This document shows positions 13,201 to 26,809 of a DNA stretch of 64,000 nucleotides, piece after piece. The DNA comes from Chionis minor (lineage: Eukaryota; Chordata; Aves; Charadriiformes; Chionididae). The notes under the pieces are model-generated. The model searched no databases and was not told where the DNA came from. It saw nothing but the letters and a program-made list of their open reading frames with translations. The stretch is taken from assembly GCA_013398295.1 (NCBI GenBank), contig VZSF01003931.1, positions 373,211-437,210 on the forward strand, given 5' to 3'. Numbering within the stretch: the stretch's first letter is position 1; every line of letters begins with the position of its first letter. Position numbers and translations under genes: made by a program.

Positions 13201-13374
13201 GACTGAGTCCAAGCAAGGATTCAGTAGTTTTCAAAGACCCGATAACATTTGGTTACTTTGCTGTCATGCCTCCTACGGAGCATCCGTACCTTTATGAGAG
13301 GCCCAGGACTGGCCCATCAGACATGATAATTTGGGTGGAGGTGGATATGGTGCAGAGTTGTTGGGTGACATAAT
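10276..13374. other. Unassigned non-coding DNA with one weak exon candidate
   Basis: No known repeat recognised. A short CA stretch lies at 12761-12775. A minus-strand donor-like motif (AGG followed by GTAAGT) faces left at about 11306-11313, but no convincing exon could be completed around it. One plus-strand exon candidate inside this stretch is listed separately. Confidence 0.5.
12110..12311 (+). other. Weak exon candidate, 202 nt, open throughout
   Basis: It begins after TTGCTACAG and ends at CCAG followed by GTGAGA, a strong donor. One frame, starting with ATG at its second base (MYKCKVFSQGLSNEANLQ...), stays open across all 202 nt and slightly beyond. The upstream tract is G-rich and makes a poor acceptor, and the protein resembles nothing I know. 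It may be a non-coding RNA exon or a chance open frame. Confidence 0.18.
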
Positions 13375-13640
13375 GCAAGGCCATAAGGAAGGCCATACTG
13401 GACCAGACCTAGTCCAGCATCCTGCCTTGAACGGTTGCTAACAACAAACACTTCTCCTACTCCACCTCCCCACCTTCCAGCCTTCAGCTGCTCAGCGGAT
13501 CCCTGATCCGGAGCCAGCTGGTGGGTGTTGAATAGCCGCTGATCAACCCGTCCACCAGGAATTTGTTTAATCTCTTTTTGAACTGGTTTATCTCTTCAGA
13601 TGCTCATAAAAGTGTTTTCATGACACTCCTCTCTGCACCT
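13375..13640 (-). mobile_element. Ancient CR1-type LINE remnant
   Basis: The plus strand contains GGCCATACTGGACCAGACC, then AGTCCAGCATCCTGCC. About 120 bp further on come AATAGCCGCTGATCAACC and TTTAATCTCTTTTTGAAC. These blocks, in this order, match the antisense of old CR1 families abundant in turtles and crocodilians and retained as fossils in birds. The copy is heavily diverged and truncated. Its orientation is inferred from the same block order in younger CR1 copies. No coding capacity remains. Confidence 0.75.
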
Positions 13641-16600
13641 GTAATATGTTCTCATTTTCAGCCCAATGAGAGTTTAGACAATGGGAGTTTAGCTTAGTTC
13701 CTCAAACAGGGAAAGTATGAGAATAAAAGAGTTTAAAAACAGAAATATGTGTTTTCCCAGAGAAACTTCATTCTCTTAACTACCACAGTGTGTCTTGGAT
13801 GCTGTAATGTGCTGTTTCTTTGTTCCCTACAGTGAAGATGAACGCTGTGCCTCAGTACTTTTCAAGGTGACTCTTTTAAGAGTTTTTCTCTTTTATTGTA
13901 TCGCTGCTGTGCCTGCAGAGGCTTTGTAGGTGACTTTGTTTTCCTCATTCTGGTGTGGATCTTGTCATGAATTATAGACTTCCTTATACTGCCAGCTATT
14001 TGTAATAGAGTCCAGGAAAATGAAAAAAAAAAGAAGTAAATGTGTGCTGTTAATTCTTATACTTGCCATCCATGTTTATTTTTGCTCTTAGCCCAAAAGA
14101 AGTATGTACAATTGAGGCCTACATAAATATTACTGGTTTTCACTAATTATTCATTTATTAATTTCTGTTAAACTGTGAAAGATAAGATGCGACTTAGAAA
14201 AAACATTAGAGATTTTTTTTTCAGGGGTGAAAGGAAAGATTAAATGCGAGAATTACCATTTGTAGTGCCCTTTTTATCCTTAGCCTGATTTTTGTGTGCA
14301 TCCAAACCCTTTCACTTACATTAAATGAAATTTTGGCCAAAAATTCTGATGGAGCAGGTACCTTGAGTAATTAACAGCAGTGGTGCTTGAAATACTGGCA
14401 AAATGTGACTGCAGCAGGTAAGGTTGCAAGAGGTTATCAGTTGTGAAACTAGGGTCATGCCTGGCCAGGGGCCCTGATGCTGTGAATTGAGACATTTGAT
14501 GGAGGTGCCACGTGGCTGCACAGTGTGATGGCTCGCTCTTGAGTGAGGCTTTATCATGGGCAGTAAATAGAAGGAATTAGCTCTGCTGTAGGTTGCAATG
14601 AAGGGCAAATCAAAAAGGCTAAGCATCTTGTTTTACTCAAGTTCATAATGTTTAGTGTGGGAATAGCAGTGCTTCCTTCTTCTCACGTTTATTCATCTTG
14701 CTTATTTGGAATAAAAATGCTCTGGGAACTCAATTATATTTTTGTTGTACCCAGAACAGCAGCTTTTCAGCCTTCGTTGGGAATCTTAAGACTTTCCTGT
14801 AGCACAGTTGATAACCGTGTCCTTGATTTTAATGACTTTCTCCAGCACCGGGAGATGTCAGAAGTCATTCGGTGAATATTCTGTATATCTTTGTCAGTAT
14901 TTCTTGCTGCCTGGAGCTCAGCTGGCAAGGGCTGCCTATAACCTGCTCACTGTACCTAATTATTCAGAGAGATTTCTGCAGTAATGTCTGTGCTGGAACG
15001 TACCTGATGGAGTAGATAAACCACAGGCTAAGGTACAGTTGTTCAATGAAGCCAAAAGAACAAGGAATAAGTAAATACTTGATTATTTATAATAACTTAT
15101 AAATAACTAATAAGTAAAATAAGAGGGAAAGAAGTGATGTCATTGGTGCAGCAGACAGACGAGGGATTTCTAAGCTGAATTGAAAGCTTGAAAGTGAAGG
15201 TTAAATTTCAGTGTGTGGACATTTTTACTTATTTGAACCAATTTCTGTCCTCTCATAAATGAATAGTGAGTAGTTGGATTTGAAAAAAATTCACCAAGTC
15301 GCTTCCTTTCCATCCAGTAGCCACAGGCCTGTTTTGCAGGTTGCGAACTCAGTTAGAGGTGCCATGAGGCCACAGCTGGCAGACAGCTGTGCGCAGTGGT
15401 GGGCTCCACCGCTGGAGTGAGGGACTCTGGGAATGCCACCAGGGTACAGAATGGCCAGAGGATCTCAAAGGCAATGGGATTAACATCCTCTTCATTGTCA
15501 AACCATACAACATGCTTGTGTCTGACTTTTGAGTGAACAAAACCGCAATTCATCTTCAAGGTGCGTACGTTTATCTATATTCCCTTGAAAATGTAACTAG
15601 AAATTCTCAATAGTTGAGAGTTGAGTGTGGTGTGGTGAAGAGTCCCAATCATTTTTTAAAGTAAATGTCTTATAGGCAAACTCTGTAGGAAAGTATGAGG
15701 CAAGCTGGTTCATCTAAGACCTTCCCCTGTGTTCCAGTCAGATTTTCTTGTTGGTTTATATGTATTTATAACAGGTAAAACCAGCCTGAAAAATAGAAAT
15801 GTATGAATGTTTTTACTTTGACAATTCAGAAATGCCTCAAGTTAGGTGATAATCAGTTAATTTTAGAATTATTAACACTTCAATAGTTTGGCGTAAATTC
15901 AGTTTAAAACTTTAAGAGTAGTTTTAAGGTTTTCCCTGCTGATTTCTGTAGAAAATATTCTTACAATAAGCAGCACCCATACGATGTTGATCAGTCTACT
16001 TCAAAGTAATATACTCTTTTGATTTTTATAAGTTATTTATGATGATGCTGAGAACAAAATGCTGAACATCTTGAAGGCTTTATACCATGAGAATTACAAT
16101 TTGTGCCTGTTAATTTTTTTTGATGTATCGTTAATAAAACTTGGGCTGATTTCATATTCAGCAAGCAATTATCTTCCTTCTCTCCCCAAAATGGATAAAT
16201 GATGGGATTTGTGCAGTACACTTAGACATCCTTTTCTCCAGCACTTCATTTTAAAATTATATTTAGATTGTAAATTTAGCTGGTTTTAATTTAAAAAAAA
16301 ACAAAACAAAACGAAACAAAAAAAACCTTAAGGTGTTGAAATTAAAATGAAATGTTTTGTCTAAGGGGTCCAGAAAAAAAAACACTGAAAAATATCTTTT
16401 GTTGTTTGGTCTGAGAAGTGGTTAACTACAAATATTGTTATTTTCTCAGCTCTAAATGTACTTTCTGGAAAAGGAATAGCTGTAGATCAATTAATTAACA
16501 AGTCTTGCTCACGAACCATCGCTTAACTACTTCGCAGTGGTCTAATACGTCACCTAGATAAATTTTCTGACGTTATGTTATGTTATCCTGCACCCTTGCT

Positions 16601-17489
16601 GTAATTAAGATAAATTAGTTCCTTAGAAGATGTTCCAACAGATTGGCTGTGTCCATGTACTTTATATTGCACCAGTATATTGAGAAAGCAACCCAAAATA
16701 TGCAGTGGAAAGTAAGAATGTTTCTATCACTCATCAATTATGACAAATCTTGTGGGAATTTTTTCTGAGATCATATTTCTTTATGTCTGCAGCTCAATAA
16801 CATATGACAAAAGTGTGTCCTGTGGCTGCGTGTGGGCTGTGCAGCCAGGATGGAGAAGCAGGAGACCAGCCACAGGAAGGACTGAAAGCAGAAATCCATG
16901 TTGATACATAGCTCTGAAATGTGGAAGAGCATTTCTGTACCCATTTGGTTGCTTCCTGGGCTGACCCCCACGCACCACAATTGTCTGTGAAAAGGTGTTT
17001 GCAGAGTTGCCTGTGTCCTCTGTTCCCCATCTGCCAGTTGTACTGCGGGAAGGCACAGTCAGATTCTCGTGGTTAATCTTTCATTATGATTATTTGAAGA
17101 ATGATGGCATTACATTTCATTATGACATGAATAATTTCCTTAGGCCTCTCAAACCTTTGATGCATGACAAGCTGATCTTAATCTAAAGTTGAACACCTCC
17201 ATGTAATTATTCGAATAGCAGGTAAGGACGGAGTTTGATGCAGTGATCTGGAAAACAGCGGGTGCCTGTGTAAGGGCTTAAGGTAATCAAAGCCCAGAAA
17301 CATAAAACATTGCTGTATTCAAATTGTTACTTGTTTACTTTTGAATTCATTTTTTTTTTGGACATGGTATTTTGTAGTGCTTTATGAGTAATGGATTTAT
17401 TTAAAAACAGAGGATTGTAGAATAAAGAAAGGCCTCCTGCTGTCAGAAAGCATTATGTTATTCAAATTCTTTCAAAAAGATCTCAATTT
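13641..17489. other. Unassigned non-coding DNA
   Basis: No gene recognised. It contains an A-rich tract with CAAAA units at about 16293-16326 and a minus-strand frame at 15353-15559 discussed among the findings. A CCCTACAG acceptor-like site at 13832 followed by a GTGACT donor-like site at 13867 brackets only 34 nt and is not strong enough to call. Confidence 0.5.
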
Positions 17490-17680
17490 TTAAGAGCAGT
17501 TGTTGGCTCCCACTCCTTCTTCGGAACTTTATTCCAGAGTCCTCCTCCCTTGATGGCTATAAATGTCATTCTAGGCAAAGCCAATTTATTTTTCTAAAAC
17601 TAACCCCTGAATCGGATACCTTTCTGGAGAGTTATCTGTGAAGTCTGGTTTCTAGCAACCATCCCTGTTCTCGTCAGGTG
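17490..17680 (-). mobile_element. Possible very old CR1/L3-like fragment
   Basis: The words GAACTTTATTCCAGAGTC, GGCTATAAATGTCATTC and GCCAATTTATTTTTCT resemble, in order, the antisense of an old CR1/L3 LINE 3' region. Divergence is very high, with no clear edges, so this is a tentative call. Confidence 0.3.
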
Positions 17681-20419
17681 CTTCTGCACATTTCATTGCC
17701 TTTTGTCATGTGCCCAGGATTGCAAATTTTGCTGGTCTCTGATTTTATTTAGCACCACTACACATTAAATCAGAGACACGCGAAGGCAGCGTGCCCAGGC
17801 ATCAAACCAGGTCTTTCCTTCTACCCCATCCCTCAGACACAGGTCATTGTCCTCAGGCTCTTCTGTGGCTTTGCCATACACGCGTGCAGTACCCACACAG
17901 TTTGAATGTGCTCTGACAGATGGTTGTTTTTAGTGCACATCTTTAAAGATTTCAGTTAAGAGAAGTTGTAAGTAATCTTTCTATCCCAGCTGTATTTGTC
18001 CAGAGCAGAAGTAACCCTGCTGAAGTCCTCAGAGTTATATCATTATAAACTAGCATCTCTTCGTGCCTTTGTGTTTCACCCTCCCAGCTCTCAGGCCTGG
18101 TGGAGTGATGTATTCTAAAGCACAAGCAGGGACACATCTGGCTCTCACTTGTTGCTCTCCCAGTACAAGGCTGATGGGAGGACATGCAGTGAAATGCGGT
18201 GTGGTAATCTCAGATCAACAAAATGCCCTAAGACAGTGATGTCAGCTAGAGTGTTTGTCAGGTTTAATCCGAGTAAGTGGCAGTAAACCATCTCGTGCAT
18301 CCCTTGAGGTTCACCTGACTCTGGTGACATCAGGCATGTATCATTGAAGAGGCTTTTGTGAACCTACCTGGTATCTCATGGCTCTGAAGGCTCGTCAAAC
18401 ATGTTTAGTGACAAACTGGCAAAAACCCCATCTGGGGGAGCCCTCTCTGCAGTATTGTGACAGTTCTGGGGTTCAGCTCAGATGGCAACAGAAAGTGCCC
18501 TCTGGCCTCTGAGACAGAGAGGAATTTAAGTCCTGTGGGCTACAGGTTCCTCTGTAGGCTCTTAGTCTACGACACTCTTAAAGTCGCTCTTATTTCATTC
18601 CTTCAGAACTCAGCAAGTTAGGCTATCTTTTTTGTACCAAAGCCTGAAATGACACAGTACTGGCTTTTTTCTTTTTTTTTTTTTCATTTCAGTTTGCTCA
18701 CCTCAATCTTCTGAAGATTTCAGTCCAATGCAAGTACAATGGTGTCCTTCTCTGGTGCCTAGCGTATTCAAACACCACCACAGTTTAGTCCTGAAACTCA
18801 AAGATGTCCTCCTTTGACTGAACCGTTTGTTTAGTGAGGCTAACCGGTTTCTTCTTAAAATTCAGGCTTTGTTGCACAGCTTTCTTCATAAAAGACAGTT
18901 CCAGAGCTATATAAAGTTAACTCTGTTCTAGGGGCCTCCTTAGCTGGGCAGGTGTGAAATGAGAGTGGGATGGGAAACCTGACAGCAGGAAATCTCTTGA
19001 TTGTTTTTCTCCAGGATGCAGAATCCGCCTTTCATCCGAGCCTCTTGGCAATGAGGTGGGCATGACCCTTCAGTAAGATTTCTCAGGTTATCGGGACTGC
19101 TGGCTAGCCAACCCCAGCAACAATGCACTGTGTTGCGGCCATAGTGGTAGCCCTCATATTTTGGTACAAACAGATGGAGACTGTAAAAAGTAATGTAAAA
19201 GAAATGGAATTCCTTTTCAGCTTTGAGCTACTTATTAGCATTTACTTAAAATAAGAGATTAAGAATATGAACAGGAGATGATCCAGCTTCAGTTTTTCTT
19301 GAATCACAGAAAGAAATACCTGAACTGGGAAAACTGGAAGAGGTTGTAAGGGAAGACACTGGAGACTAAATCACAGCGTAGAGATGGAAAAAGTGGGAAA
19401 TTGTTGAAAATGTACTTTTATACTTTTTATTACATGCATTTATCTTTAAAATATTTCCTTTTTGATGCTAATACTAGCAACCCTAAATTTCAGTGGTCAG
19501 AAAAGCTTTTTTGCGGTAATATTTATGCCTAATTAAACATTTATAGAAATAGTCATTTACGATAGTGAGGCAAGCTAATATACTGATCAAGCTTGAAATA
19601 ACGAATAAGCAATGAATCAGAATTGGAGAACAGGTGAAGCACTCTTTTAATTATATATTTATCTTCTAGATTTGTGATACTGAAATGTGTGTGTATACAT
19701 ATATTTACGTACACATACACACATGCATACGTAAGGAATTTACGAAGCATTTTGTATCTTACTTTTTAATGAAGTCTTCACAGAATGATTAGTCTATTTT
19801 AGAGAAATTCCTAGAGCTATAAAAATCTCTGGAGATGTAGGAATACAATAATTATGGGTTGAATTATTTTATGTTACACAAATCAGAGCATTTTACAGAA
19901 GTGTTCTTAACTACATCAGTTAAACTCAGAGGCCGTATTAAAAACATAACCAAAACCAAAACACAAACCTTTTGTTGTATTTTAAATAATAGGTAAAAAA
20001 AGTAAAAATAAAGACCTTTAAGAGGGTTTCTGTAGCAAGCCCTAGTAGGGAACAAGGTAGCGGAGATTAATCTATCATTGAAAGTGCTGCTTAAAAAATC
20101 TGCCTGTACCACTCATTGGTAAATATTGTGATCCAAGGCTAAATCCAGCTGGCCTTACTCCAGCAGATTTGTTGGTGAAGACTCATGAATACAGCGGGCA
20201 CTACCCACATGCAGAGTCACAAGCAAAGTATCAAAAAGAAAAGGGTAGGGCAGGAGCAAAGAGAAGTTTAATTCAAAACAAGTGAAAACATTAGAGTACA
20301 GCTGCCAGTTACTCCTTGCAGAAGCAGGATGAGGCCAAAAAAGAGCTTCAGGCATTTGGAACCTCCTCCAACCCATCTGTTTTCTGCTAATATTAGTTGG
20401 TGCTCAGACATTAGATATC
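17681..20419. other. Unassigned non-coding DNA
   Basis: No known repeat recognised. A very strong acceptor-like T tract ends at CAG 18691 and is followed by a 30-codon open frame, but there is no donor or other supporting signal. A pyrimidine run lies at 18665-18684. Confidence 0.5.
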
Positions 20420-20510
20420 TAGGGCTTGTCTACACCACACACCTCAAAATGGCACAGCAGCATGCCCCAGTAAGCTGGTGGTGAAGTGTGGACAGACTCT
20501 GTGCCTACCC
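20420..20510. mobile_element. Possible DNA-transposon (hAT-like MITE) relic
   Basis: The segment starts with AGGGCTTGTCTACACC and about 50 bp later has GTGAAGTGTGGACAGACTC. This pairing of a GGCTTGTCTACAC edge with an internal AGTGTGGACA block resembles old non-autonomous DNA transposons common in turtles and crocodilians. The right terminus and target-site duplication are not visible, so the copy would be truncated or decayed. Confidence 0.4.
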
Positions 20511-23389
20511 TGGTACGTACAGCAGTTCTCACCGCTCTTCCACACGTAGGTTCCCCAAGGCTCGAGTCCAGCGGTGCCGCATCCCAAAACTGCAGAGCCT
20601 CAAATGACTGTATGCCAGTAGATGTTCAGATGAGGATGTTTTCCTCTCTGATCTCAAATTATACAGTGCATCAGTGTATTATTCCCATAATTGCAGTCTG
20701 GATGGGTTATAAATTCCCTGTAAGAGTAATCTGTACAGATTTTTGATATTAAAATTCTGGCGAATTAGAAAATGTTACAGAACTTAAATAAATTATCCCT
20801 ACTTTAAAATTACAAATTCATTTTCTGTTACACACAAATCTCAACAACATCGCCAAAACCACACAGTAAAGTATGAGATTAGTAATTAGACAACTGATAA
20901 GACTGGAAGTGTTAAATGCAAAATGGAAGCCTTGCAATGATGGGTGTCTCCGAGATAAATGTGAATGGATTTGCTGTGTCACCTATAGACCTTTAGAGGC
21001 TGGAAGAGTGTACCTGAGATTGTATTTGTACCATTTGCAACTAAAAGAAGCAAGAAGCTTTCCTGGGCCTCTGAAGTTAGCCTCTGAACTCCCTAGGTTA
21101 ACGAAACCTTATCAAGCTTTCAAGAATGCTGACAAGCTAATTCAAAGCAACTCTGAATGGATATGTAGATTCATAACATGTTTAAATGCAAGCCATTTTT
21201 ATTTAAAAGAACATATGTGAATTTTAAACCTACCTTTAAGAACCCAGGTTTGCAAAACCATGAGCTACAAGTCATACCTGACACCAAGTCATGTATGAGG
21301 GCAGTGAGGGCATTCCCTGATGTTTCCTTTCCTTAATTATTTTCTTAAATGATTCCTTCTTAACACAAGTGGTTTTACCTCTGGTCTTCATTCAGAGCTG
21401 AAATAAGTTTGTCATTCTTTGATGATCAGGAGACTGAAAAATTGTATTTTTTCTTCTTAAAAAAATCTGAGTGCTGAAGGGTCTGACTGTAGGTGGAACA
21501 ATCGATTTGAAATTCAGAAGGAGTAGGTTCGTAGCTAAGGAAATGACTTTAAGTGTCCTGGTAAAAAACGTTTCCTTTGATTGACTTACTGGCTTTGAAA
21601 ACACCTGAGTGAACAGCATCCTTTTTTTTTATTTTCCCCTCCTCCAACAGACACAGGGCTTAGAAAGATGTCCGTAGAGGGCTAATTTCATTGTAAAATG
21701 TGCACTGAAGGCCTGTCCTTCATCAAGGACGTACGTGCACCTTCAAATAAACCTCATGCAGCCAAAGAGCGATTACAGTGGCTTTACAGCACATGGCACT
21801 ATTTGAGACGCTGTATGCGGCCAGCCTTACTCCTGCGTTAGTGCAGAAATGCTTGGAGTTCCCTGGTGGAGCCCTCTTGTTCCCAGCTCGATGCTCACCA
21901 GAGAGCCCAGGTAATCACAGGTACTTTAACAGGACTGAGCTCGCAAGCGCTGACGGTATGCTGCACAGCTGATGTTTAATCACAGTGCTACAAGTTTAAG
22001 CCTATGGTGAATACACAAATGTGGATTGAGTTTGGTTGTTTTTGTCATTTTAGCATAGATTGACCGAGGGAGAGTATAAAAATATTCTGTGTTCAAAGTA
22101 AATTGTCTCTGGAAGACAGTCTTTGAGCTGCCAGGAAGGAGAAACATATTCTAGTCTGTTTGTGGCTAAACCAAGAGGCCTGGTTATCCTGACTGTGCCT
22201 GACACTGACATTTGGATGTTTTACTGTTTATAAACAGGCTTTTTATAGCTGTATATAACAGTATCTAACTTTCATGCAGTACTTGAGTAAAGTCATCCAT
22301 CTGGCAAAGTAAGGTGGCAGTGCGACATGACAAAGTAAAACCAAAGAAGCCATCTTCAAAAAGGCTCATATTTTGTAATAGGAAGATGAAAGGATATGGT
22401 AACAAAAAAACCTAGTGCTTATTTCTTTTGTATGCAAAGGGCATACGTCTAAGATTGACTGTTTTGTGAATAATCAGAATACATGTAGGCAAAATTCTGC
22501 ACGCAAACAGAAATTACGTAACATTTTTAAAATGGTCCTTCTGGCCTAGTATTTTCTCTCCAGGAGTTTCAAATAACATATAGTGAGGAAAGAGTATAAA
22601 AGGAGGGAAAAGATTGCATAATATACTCCTACAATGTTCTGTCTGTCGCCAGCAATTCGTTACTTGGGAATTCCCAAATCACAGCTGCCATCTTTGGGCT
22701 TAAGTGTATTTTCGAGATTTCTGTATTGCACGGTTGTGTAATTGCATTTGAATTAATTAAAAAAATTTTGACATCCGTACATAATTAGCGTTGAGATCCA
22801 CAGTACACATGTTGCTATCGTGGAGTGAACTCTTGATGCCAATCAACAAATTTTCCTCTTTCCCTATAAAGCTGCAGGGAGCACACAAACTGAATTTCTT
22901 CTGATGAAACTGAAGTGGATCTTGCGTCTTTATTTTAAATTAAGCCTCTCTCTGGAACACATTGCATGAGCAAACTGTCCCTCAAGACACTCTGTAAGCA
23001 GGATATTCGCAGCTTAGGAGTATGGAGAGTAATTTATTGCTTAATATATGCAATAGATAGGACGAAAAAGCTACCAGCAACCGCTCTCAAAAAGGTGTTC
23101 CGTGTGTCCTGCTGTTCCACAGCAGGCATCAGCCACACGGGAAAATGATGAGCCTCCAATATGCCTTGCATCATCTTCAGTGTTGCCGAGTTGCCATCTC
23201 CAGATTCCTGTGTTTTTGTCTTGGGGTTTTAAACCATTTAAACTATTAATTTTAAACTATTCCACTTGAACCACTGAGCTGCTGTCAATTACCTTCTCAA
23301 CAATTACGCTGCTGCCTGTGCTTTTCCTTCTCTTATCTTGCAGAATTTTAGGTTACATAGTGTTTCACACTTTCCTAACACTTTCTATG
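20511..23389. other. Unassigned non-coding DNA
   Basis: Nothing recognised. A 115-codon plus frame at 20873-21220 has no signal peptide, domain or splice context and is probably a chance frame. Confidence 0.5.
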
Positions 23390-23640
23390 AATAAACCGGA
23401 GTGGAGGTCGCACAGCCGAGCCCTGCTAAGCTGGGTCCTGCCCCACAGGCAGCTGAGTCCCTCAGCGGAGGGGGGCACCGCCAGCAGTGGGGGTTCGGTC
23501 CTGGCACCACGCTAGAGCCAGGCAGAAGTGAAAACACCCAAAAAGTGCACATTATGTGGGTGTTCGGTCCTTTGTGCCAGTTCCTCCCCGCTGCTTCTGG
23601 TGTCGATGCAGCATCCGCCACTGGTACCCTTCCACCTATA
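23390..23640. other. Local GC-rich patch
   Basis: A short segment clearly richer in G+C than its neighbours, with several CpG sites and a GGAGGGGGGCACC run. Overlapping open frames on both strands (23401-23664 plus, 23385-23621 minus) are expected in such sequence. It has no recognisable family and its function is unknown. Confidence 0.35.
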
Positions 23641-26600
23641 GTGTTTTGGAGAGGAGGCGAATGAAAAGACCAGAACTGCTTGCAGTGCCTAAGCTGAGGA
23701 CATCAGGCGTCTGTCGAATGGCACCGTGACATTTTCTGGTGTGTTTTGTGTTTCTTTCCTGCTAACACTTGGCAAATTTATTTTTCACTGTTAATGAGCA
23801 ATGAGTTGACTTTCTTATTGGCTCCCTCAAAGAGCTCCAGCAGAGCTGGGAGGCATGATTTCCTGCTAAAAAAACTCCAAATAATCTTCACTGATATATC
23901 ACACAACAAATTACAAGAACATATATGCGAGTTTGAGTTACAATTCCATGAAAAACTTCAATTTTAAAGGAATAATTGCTGCTTTTTCTCATAACATACA
24001 TAAATACCTTAAATTCTTTAGTATTTTTAACAAAAAAGGATACTGTTACATACTGTGTTCAATTTCTAATAATTTACTGTTACTAAACATGTAGCATCAG
24101 TGACTGCAAAAGAATATAGAATACATAAGGAGTGTATAAAAATGCTTCAGTTTTTAGTTTGTGCACAAAGAAATGTTACAGAGAAATGTCTCTTACTAAG
24201 TCTCAGCTGTGCCTTGGATACCAAACATATTATGGTGTAAAAGAATATATTTTAATGCACTTGTATTAATTTGTAATGGTAAATTTATTAGGCATAATAC
24301 ATATAAATGAACGATGGTGTATCAAATCAATTAGTATTCTTAATAGTGAGTCTCAAGTTATTTATTCTGATCCCACAAGCAATGAAGTAGATTTTGAGGC
24401 GTTTTTACAAAGCTGAAGTGTTTTGTAGCCTACATTTACAAAATACTAGAGAAAACTCTTTTAAAAAAATAAAAATATATTTTAAATTATTAATTGTACC
24501 ATTATTATAATTAATGGCATAAAACTTAAGTGAAAGGCAATTAAACCAAACTATTATCATTTATTTTTGTTCCCCTTCTTCCTTCTGGGGACATCGGAGC
24601 AGCTGTAATTACTGTATGCAAGCATTTACGCTTGCCAGGGAAAAGCTAAATACGTGTAATTGATAGCAACAGCTCAGTTTCTCAAGTGAGGAGAATGAGT
24701 ACTTGTGCTTACATCCAGTAATTGCAGCCAGTTTTCCCTTCCCAATCTGCAGCAAGTGACCTTGCCGTGGCTGCGATGAAAGATAGCTCTTTCCCTTCTT
24801 TGGGGAGTAGAAAATGGATAAATCCTAAAGAATGTGAAGCTTGTAGAAATTGGAATGGCCGTTTCCTAAATTAGGAAGCAGAAGCTAATGTCTCTATAGT
24901 CTCAATAATATCTCTGTCTCTGTGCGTGCTGAGGTCACCTTGGGTGACAGCCTCTTCATGTAATAGGGGGACACCCAGAAGAGTGTGAACTGGATGTAGG
25001 GAGAGGATGCCTGCATTTGTTATATGGCACATGCTTTCCAGTTTCTGGGAATAGGAAGGCGGTAGCGCATATCCTCTTTAAAATCCTGGTCCTGGTTTAG
25101 CTCCACTGGTTTGAGGAGGGAAGTTAGGGCAAGAGAGCCAGACACAGGGTGCATACCCAGCACGGATCCTCCCTGGGCATCATTCCACAGGCAGCAGTTT
25201 TAAGGCATTGTGAGCCAGACATCGCATCTGAACCATCATCTTCCATAACCACCGAAAGTCTGAATGTCTATTTATACTTGCAGTTTCCTCAGTGTTCAGT
25301 GACAAGTTCCCTAATTATCCATTTCTTCAAAATCCAGCACGGGATGGTATCACTAGTTATACTGCAAGATATAGTAAACAATCACTCTCTTCATTTTCTC
25401 CACCTTATTCCCAAGGTTATAGACCTCCAAACATTATCAGTCACTGCTTTTACGAAATAAAGAGTAGAGGTTTATGGAGTTCTTTTGTGGAAGATGTTTC
25501 ATACCCCTAGTCCTCTTTCTTCTTCATCTCTGTAATTTCTCAAGTTATGCTTCTTTCCTTTTGAGTGGCCACAATGGCAACTGGATAAAAAAGGTGGGCA
25601 TAGCACAGACTTACAGAGCAGCATAATGATTTTTTCTGTTCTCCTAAATTAGAAACTTCAGTCATAGAGGCTAAATGCAAGGTGAGAGCAGTTGTTCTGA
25701 GTTCCGCTTCAGTGCTTAAATCAGTTAGACTAGCTGTGAGAACAAAAGTTTGTAACCTGTGGTGCAAGGTGGGAGTACTTACAGAAAAGGGATGAGATCA
25801 CTAGTTGTTACGAGAAAGAGAAGCAATTTACCGCCTTAAGAAAGTGGCAGCATTTGCTAGCAGCTAGCTGGGAATTTAATACAGCCCAAAGACCGAGTAA
25901 CCCTGTTGAGTCCAAGATATTTAGTATATATGAGCTTTTGCTCTGAGGCTTATCTTTAAAAGGCGTGGGGTAGATCTCAGATCGTCAACACTGAGACGTC
26001 AGAGAAGAAGCTGTTGTTTTGTAAGATGTGTTTTCCCACTGACGATGAGGTGTTTCTACCCTTTATCAAGGGTAGAGTTTGTTCTGGTGCAAAATGGGTG
26101 TTTCGTGTTAGCCACAAGGGTGCATGCGGTAAGGGCGTTTGGTACATTGCATTACATGTGTCGCCAGCCATGGGGATACAGGAGTTTGTGTGGTTCTTGT
26201 AGGAGCGGCACTTCTGTTTACTGGTTGTGGAGATGGTCACCAAGCCTTGCGTTTGCTGCCCTGGCGTGAGCTGGTTCCAGTGGCAGCGTATGTTTGTGTG
26301 AGGAGAGTCTGCTTCTAACGAGGAGCTTAACAAAGCTGAGGGATTGCTTGAGCAGTAGGAGCAGATGTTCTGGAAAAAACATACATTAGGTAGGATCATT
26401 TTTCCATGTGGGTTATCATTCTTAAATGATTTCTCTGTATAGCTTCCCTGGGAAGGCAGTATGTGGCATCTGTGGATATACGACAGTGTGAGGCTTCTTT
26501 CTCCATCAAAGCAAGTTCACACATGGCATTTGGAAAGCTCATTTAAAGCTGCCCATTAAAGTTAGCATACTTAACAGCCCCTATCTGCTCAACATGGTGT

Positions 26601-26809
26601 AACTGCATGACATAGTTAAGTTGAACTCAAAATTATTGTTCTCAGCTTGTAGTAAGCTTTGAAGGCTGCTGCTACTGCTAAGAACCGAAGAAGAGTCATA
26701 AAGTCTGAACGCTTTTTAGTTTTTTCCAACTATATGAGATACCACTGGTTACGAAACTCCCATTGCCTTTATCTAGAAGTCATCACAGCTGCAACATGAC
26801 CAGTAGTAT
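23641..26809. other. Unassigned non-coding DNA
   Basis: AT-rich in 23950-24550. The block 24540-24800 has more even composition and few low-complexity runs, the texture often seen in conserved non-coding elements, but this cannot be judged without an alignment. A 140-codon minus frame at 25977-26399 has no recognisable features. Confidence 0.45.

Noticed and set aside
18692..18786. Open frame after the strongest T-tract acceptor near 18.69 kb
   Set aside because: There is no donor, no polyadenylation signal was noticed, and the open frame is only about 30 codons. The T tract may be a simple repeat.
25977..26399. 140-codon minus-strand frame
   Set aside because: Compositionally ordinary, overlapped by plus-strand frames, no similarity recognised.
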